From NCBI RefSeq assembly GCF_013282575.1, contig NZ_JAAAYE010000054.1, positions 1 through 37,273 on the forward strand: DNA of 37,273 bases, in the 5' to 3' direction. The stretch is from Paraburkholderia sp. NMBU_R16. GTDB lineage: Bacteria; Pseudomonadota; Gammaproteobacteria; Burkholderiales; Burkholderiaceae. The notes under the pieces were generated by a model, which made no database searches, was not told the origin of the DNA, and saw only the letters and a program-made list of their open reading frames with translations. This document shows, piece by piece, positions 34,441-37,273 of this stretch; position 1 is the stretch's first letter; each line of letters opens with the position of its first letter. Made by a program: the position numbers and the translations under genes.

Positions 34441-35474
34441 AGAATTGCCTCGAGCTGGCGAAGAATCTCGTCGCGCTTTTCCCGTGCCAGCCCACGTAGC
34501 CGCAACTCGATGCGGTCATCGCCGTAGGATTTCAACTCTCCCACCGACGCGCCGTCCAACTTGATCTCCACGCGCTGGGCGTAACGCTGCCTGCCAACGG
34601 GCTTGGAATTTTCCTGCGGGCCGGTGCGGCCTTTGACGATGTCGGCGACTTGGCGCGTGCTCAGATCGTCCGAGAGAATCTTGTTGATCAGTCGCAGCGT
34701 GGCTTCGACACCTCGCGCGGCATGATATCGGCCGACCTGATAAGCCATGTTCGAGCCGAAGCGATCGGGCCTGGCAACCATCTCCTGCATGATCGATTCG
34801 GGCAGTTTCGACAGAGAGAGTGCTACCGCGACGGTCGATTCGTCGAGGCCCAAATGTTCAGCGAGTTCCTTTTGGCTCTGGAAGTGCTGTTCGTCGAGAA
34901 AGCGACGCCACACTACCGCATTGTCGAAAACCGTCTGCGAATCACGCTGGACGTTCAGATCGTAGCCAAGCTTATAGCTCTGGATGCCGACGGGAAGGTC
35001 AACGACGATGGCTTTGACGGTTTCCTTGTTGGCCTCCTTGAGCGCTCGGACACGACGGCCGCCGTCGCTGACGAAGTAGGTGCCCGGATTGCCGTAGTCG
35101 GGAATGACGTGGATGGCCTGCTGTTGCCCTTGCTTCGCCAGATTCACCGCCAGCTCCGCGATCGAAGCCTTGATATAGAAATGGCGCGGATTGAATGGGC
35201 TCGGTTTGATCGCCTTGAGATCGAGCTCGATAACTTGCCCCGGAGTGTAGCCATGGGTCACGCGCCAAGCGCGGTATTCGGGGGACTCGTTCGCATCATC
35301 GTTATCAGCGGGAGCAGTCATCGTGGTCGTCTTCGGCGTCAGCTTCGAAGGCGATGCTGCATCGTTCTTGACGAGGGTATCGATGGCGTTGAGCCGATCG
35401 AGCGCCGTTCGCTTTTCACTGCTCGTGGTATCCGGCCGCGCTTGAAAGCCTTTGGCGAATTGGGACGGTTTCAT
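34425..35474 (-). CDS. parB: Chromid partition protein ParB
   Basis: A 349-residue centromere-binding protein. The N-terminal 65 residues are variable and disordered. The ParB nuclease-like domain covers about 80-180 (SPFNPRHFYIKASIAELAVN, QQQAIHVIPDYGNPGTYFV), with SDGGRRVRAL at 136-145 where many ParB proteins have GERRxRA. The helix-turn-helix is at about 198-225 (SQKELAEHLGLDESTVAVAL). The C-terminal domain (about 300-349) should dimerise. AAGGA is 6 bases before the ATG. It follows parA after 24 bp. A parS palindrome lies in that gap. Confidence 0.93.
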   Translation of the reverse strand: MKPSQFAKGFQARPDTTSSEKRTALDRLNAIDTLVKNDAASPSKLTPKTTTMTAPADNDDANESPEYRAWRVTHGYTPGQVIELDLKAIKPSPFNPRHFYIKASIAELAVNLAKQGQQQAIHVIPDYGNPGTYFVSDGGRRVRALKEANKETVKAIVVDLPVGIQSYKLGYDLNVQRDSQTVFDNAVVWRRFLDEQHFQSQKELAEHLGLDESTVAVALSLSKLPESIMQEMVARPDRFGSNMAYQVGRYHAARGVEATLRLINKILSDDLSTRQVADIVKGRTGPQENSKPVGRQRYAQRVEIKLDGASVGELKSYGDDRIELRLRGLAREKRDEILRQLEAILLPAQ

Positions 35475-35482
35475 TGAGGGTC

Positions 35483-35498
35483 CTTTATGCGCATAAAC
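35483..35498. other. parS site 1, between parA and parB
   Basis: CTTTATGCGCATAAAC contains the perfect 14-bp palindrome TTTATGCGCATAAA (35484-35497). It abuts the parA stop codon and overlaps the parB leader just upstream of its ribosome site. The same core recurs at 36262 and 36793. I recall GTTTATGCGCATAAAC as the parS of chromosome 2 in B. cenocepacia. Confidence 0.82.
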
Positions 35499-36161
35499 TC
35501 AGGGGAGCAAGGCCGCGATCTCGTCGGCACAAGCGCGAATTTCCGCCGCGGCGAGCTTCGCGCCCCGGTCGTTCATCTGCAATACGGTCTGACCGAGAGC
35601 CATTGCCTGCTTGTATGCCTCTCTCGTCGGAATCTGTGTTTTCAATAATGGGAAGCCGAGGTCTTCCAGCGCGCGCTTGAGTTCGCGCGTCAGCATTCTT
35701 TTTTCCTCGGTCTTGTTGAGTAGAAATACCGCCTTCAGATCCTCGTTCATGACTTGCGCCTGCTGAACAAGCTTGACCAGTCCTACGCTCGACCAGTAGT
35801 CAGCGGGCGACGACGACGTCGGAATCACTGCAATCGACGCGGCAAGCAGGACCACGCCCGAGACTTTCTCCGTAATAGACGGCGGGCAATCGACGACGAT
35901 AACGTCGTAGTCGCCGATGAACTTCTTTATCTCGCGGTGAATTTGCCCCCCTGCCTCTGCGAGATTGACGACCGGGAACGGGATGCCGGTGTCTCCGTCG
36001 GACGACGCGCTCGACCAATGAATGAGAGTGTTTTGGCCATCGGCGTCGACCACGAGGACTCGCTTGCCTTTCTCGTGAAAAGCCGCACCGAGATGCATAG
36101 CGATGGTGCTTTTGCCGACTCCGCCTTTCTGTTGGGTAACCGCGACGATCTCAGCTGCCAA
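35499..36161 (-). CDS. parA: Partition ATPase ParA
   Basis: A 220-residue Walker-type ATPase that moves ParB-parS complexes over the nucleoid. The deviant Walker A motif KGGVGKST is at 12-19, Walker A' VLVVDADGQN near 34-43, and Walker B VIVVDCPP with D90. It lacks the N-terminal DNA-binding domain of type Ia ParA. The start is TTG at 36161: GGAG lies 8 bases upstream, no ATG or GTG is suitably placed, and the next Met (residue 21) comes after the P-loop. A promoter at 36189-36216 gives a leader of about 20 bases. It is first in the parA-parB operon. Confidence 0.93.
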   Translation of the reverse strand: MAAEIVAVTQQKGGVGKSTIAMHLGAAFHEKGKRVLVVDADGQNTLIHWSSASSDGDTGIPFPVVNLAEAGGQIHREIKKFIGDYDVIVVDCPPSITEKVSGVVLLAASIAVIPTSSSPADYWSSVGLVKLVQQAQVMNEDLKAVFLLNKTEEKRMLTRELKRALEDLGFPLLKTQIPTREAYKQAMALGQTVLQMNDRGAKLAAAEIRACADEIAALLP

Positions 36162-36188
36162 TTTATTCGCTCCGTAACAGGTCGATGA

Positions 36189-36216
36189 ATTCTACCTGGG
36201 AGATTTTTTATTTCAA
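36189..36216 (-). promoter_or_regulatory. Sigma-70 promoter of parAB
   Basis: On the minus strand TTGAAA (36216-36211), a 16-base spacer and TAGAAT (36194-36189) make a good sigma-70 promoter directly upstream of parA. Transcription would begin near 36182. parS site 2 lies 44 bp upstream of the -35 element, close enough for ParB to affect it. Confidence 0.65.
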
Positions 36217-36259
36217 TGATTTATGTGGCTCTTGCGCGACGATATGTCGTTTGGACGAG

Positions 36260-36277
36260 GGTTTATGCGCATAAACC
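36260..36277. other. parS site 2, upstream of parA
   Basis: GGTTTATGCGCATAAACC is a perfect 18-bp palindrome, the longest of the three parS copies, and matches the remembered B. cenocepacia chromosome 2 parS over all 16 inner bases. It lies about 100 bp upstream of parA. Confidence 0.87.
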
Positions 36278-36428
36278 GCCCTTGGCGCGAGCGGGATGCG
36301 TTTTTCGATGAGAGGCCTTCGTCGCTGGACGTCAACAGCGGCTTTTTGCGTGGTGGGCGGTTCCCATCGAAACGCCCTAGCTTACGGGGCGCAGCTTGCA
36401 TCATCGGGCGTTGTCTTTAAGCTGGTTC

Positions 36429-36498
36429 GAGAGCCGAGAGCCGAGAGCCGAGAGCCGAGAGCCGAGAGCCGAGAGCCGAGAGCCGAGAGCCGAGAGCC
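36429..36498 (+). repeat. Perfect tandem array, ten copies of the heptamer GAGAGCC
   Basis: Ten uninterrupted identical copies of GAGAGCC make a 70-bp microsatellite-like array, between parS 2 and parS 3. The 7-bp unit is not a multiple of three, so length changes would shift any reading frame. No convincing gene crosses it. Such arrays arise by slippage and can vary between strains. Confidence 0.95.
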
Positions 36499-37067
36499 GA
36501 CTACATCGTGCGGATCTGAACAACCCAGAACACTGGCTAGCGTCTCGTGGATCTAGCGCGTGCATGACGCGAACCGCACGCCGAGCGCGCGCGGCGTGGC
36601 GACATTGAATGCTTGCGCAATTGCGTCGGCCGAAAGCGTTTTCTGGATCGACGGACACCTGTATCAGGCGCCTATCGCCGGATCGGAATGGCGTCCACTC
36701 TTTGATGCCCCGTCGCAGACCGGTCTTCGTGGCTCGCGCCCCTCGGTGATCGCGCTTTTGCACTCTTCCGGTCGTCGGCCACTGGGCAACGCTTTATGCG
36801 CATAAAGTCCTCAGTTCCCGCGGACGGTTGCCCGTGCCAAATGACAACCAAACGTTGCGCTGGGGCTGACGAGTAGCCCGTAACCTGGCCAGAGGCGACC
36901 GCCAGCCAATCGGCGCCGAGCAGGCACCTTCTAACAGCACCCGCTGCGCCACGGTCTTACAGTCCATAAGACGCGAACCGATCCGGAGCCAGCTCATTAC
37001 TACGTCATCGCGATACCTTCGACAAAAAATAAAAATACATTGAATTCGACGACGAGCAATTGGTTTC
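36499..37067. other. Region without a supported gene, containing parS 3
   Basis: An open frame at 36560-36805 encodes no family I recognise and has no ribosome site, so it is not called. The base composition becomes more AT-rich near 37020-37050. The one clear element is parS 3 at 36792-36807. Confidence 0.5.
36792..36807. other. parS site 3
   Basis: CTTTATGCGCATAAAG is a perfect 16-bp palindrome with the same 14-bp core as the other two sites. Its outermost base pair is C-G rather than G-C, as on the left side of site 1. It lies 515 bp from site 2 on the far side of the heptamer array, so the three sites spread over 1.3 kb. Confidence 0.82.
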
Positions 37068-37271
37068 CTAACAACTCCCCGCTGTCCTGCCGTCGCGCAG
37101 CACGCTTATCTCTCGAAGCGCGCCACGTATTTCCGGAGCACATGCACTAACAGCTTGCTGAAATACCACTCGCCTGGTCATCGGACGAGGTGGCCGAAGC
37201 GTTGATAAGAAAGCCCTGTCTGCCTCCTGAAGATCATGCGCGGTAGCGACACATTCACCGAGAAGTTGTTC
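37068..37271 (-). CDS. Possible C-terminal end of an unknown gene, cut by the right window edge
   Basis: On the minus strand a frame enters from the right edge and stays open for 67 codons to TAG at 37070-37068. It reads EQLLGECVATAHDLQEADRA and later MTRRVVFQQAVSACAPEIRG. The composition looks coding and helical, but I recognise no family and the beginning lies outside the window. At this GC content an open frame of 67 codons can be chance. Confidence 0.25.
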   Translation of the reverse strand, partial: EQLLGECVATAHDLQEADRAFLSTLRPPRPMTRRVVFQQAVSACAPEIRGALREISVLRDGRTAGSC

Positions 37272-37273
37272 AC

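Noticed and set aside
36560-36805. Plus-strand frame of 81 codons
   Set aside because: No family resemblance, no ribosome site, and it ends across parS 3.
36955-36971. Five-base-pair stem with a seven-base loop that looks like a tRNA anticodon arm
   Set aside because: The loop (CAGTCCA) lacks the invariant T at the second position, and no acceptor or T arm surrounds it.

Overview
The window is high-GC DNA from a multi-replicon member of the Burkholderiales, most likely Burkholderia sensu lato. Its right end is the replication and partition control region of a secondary chromosome (chromid) or megaplasmid. Evidence: a Rep_3-type initiator, about 1.35 kb of iterons, a parAB operon, and three copies of the palindrome TTTATGCGCATAAA. 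From memory, that is the parS of chromosome 2 in Burkholderia cenocepacia.

Layout, left to right. (1) 1-720: the end of an ISL3-like insertion sequence that cuts off the 3' end of a small gene. That gene sits behind a perfect TTCG-N16-TTCG hrpII-type box, so it may be a type III secreted effector. (2) 720-2324: a small orphan gene behind LexA-like half-sites, then the manganese transporter gene mntH on the other strand. (3) 2534-8268: a cytochrome c oxidase operon (coxB, coxA, subunit III, small membrane protein, ctaG, triheme cytochrome c). CoxB and coxA are joined by an internal deletion and coxA also carries a frameshift, so the oxidase core is dead while the downstream genes are open. (4) 8314-18508: bluB, a short H-NS-like protein, a 1467-residue hybrid histidine kinase, and cobC-cobD divergent from cobQ (cobalamin synthesis). 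(5) 19042-29805: a paoCBA-type molybdenum aldehyde oxidoreductase, a membrane methyltransferase, an outer-membrane protein, a TetR/DUF1348 pair, a YceI lipoprotein, kbl-tdh (threonine catabolism) with a divergent XRE-cupin regulator, and a LexA-controlled orphan gene. (6) 29918-36277: a KfrA-like coiled-coil protein, the origin, rep, and parB-parA. (7) 36278-37273: a perfect heptamer repeat, a third parS and mostly non-coding DNA.

The main observation is that the 16-bp iteron (GTGAGnnTTTnCGGGA) is not confined to the origin. Twenty copies lie between kfrA and rep, all in one orientation, five of them phased at 22-23 bp next to an AT-rich tract. Thirteen more are spread over the 22 kb to the left, in groups of 4, 6, 1, 1 and 1, twelve of them in the opposite orientation and one inside kbl. 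This resembles a distributed initiator-titration or handcuffing system of the kind known for Vibrio chromosome 2, but with an unrelated initiator and iteron.

How the genes fit together: Rep should bind the iterons and its own promoter (two inverted half-iterons), ParA/ParB/parS would segregate the replicon, and KfrA may assist. The other genes are ordinary chromid accessory metabolism, with SOS, TetR and XRE control sites visible upstream of several of them.
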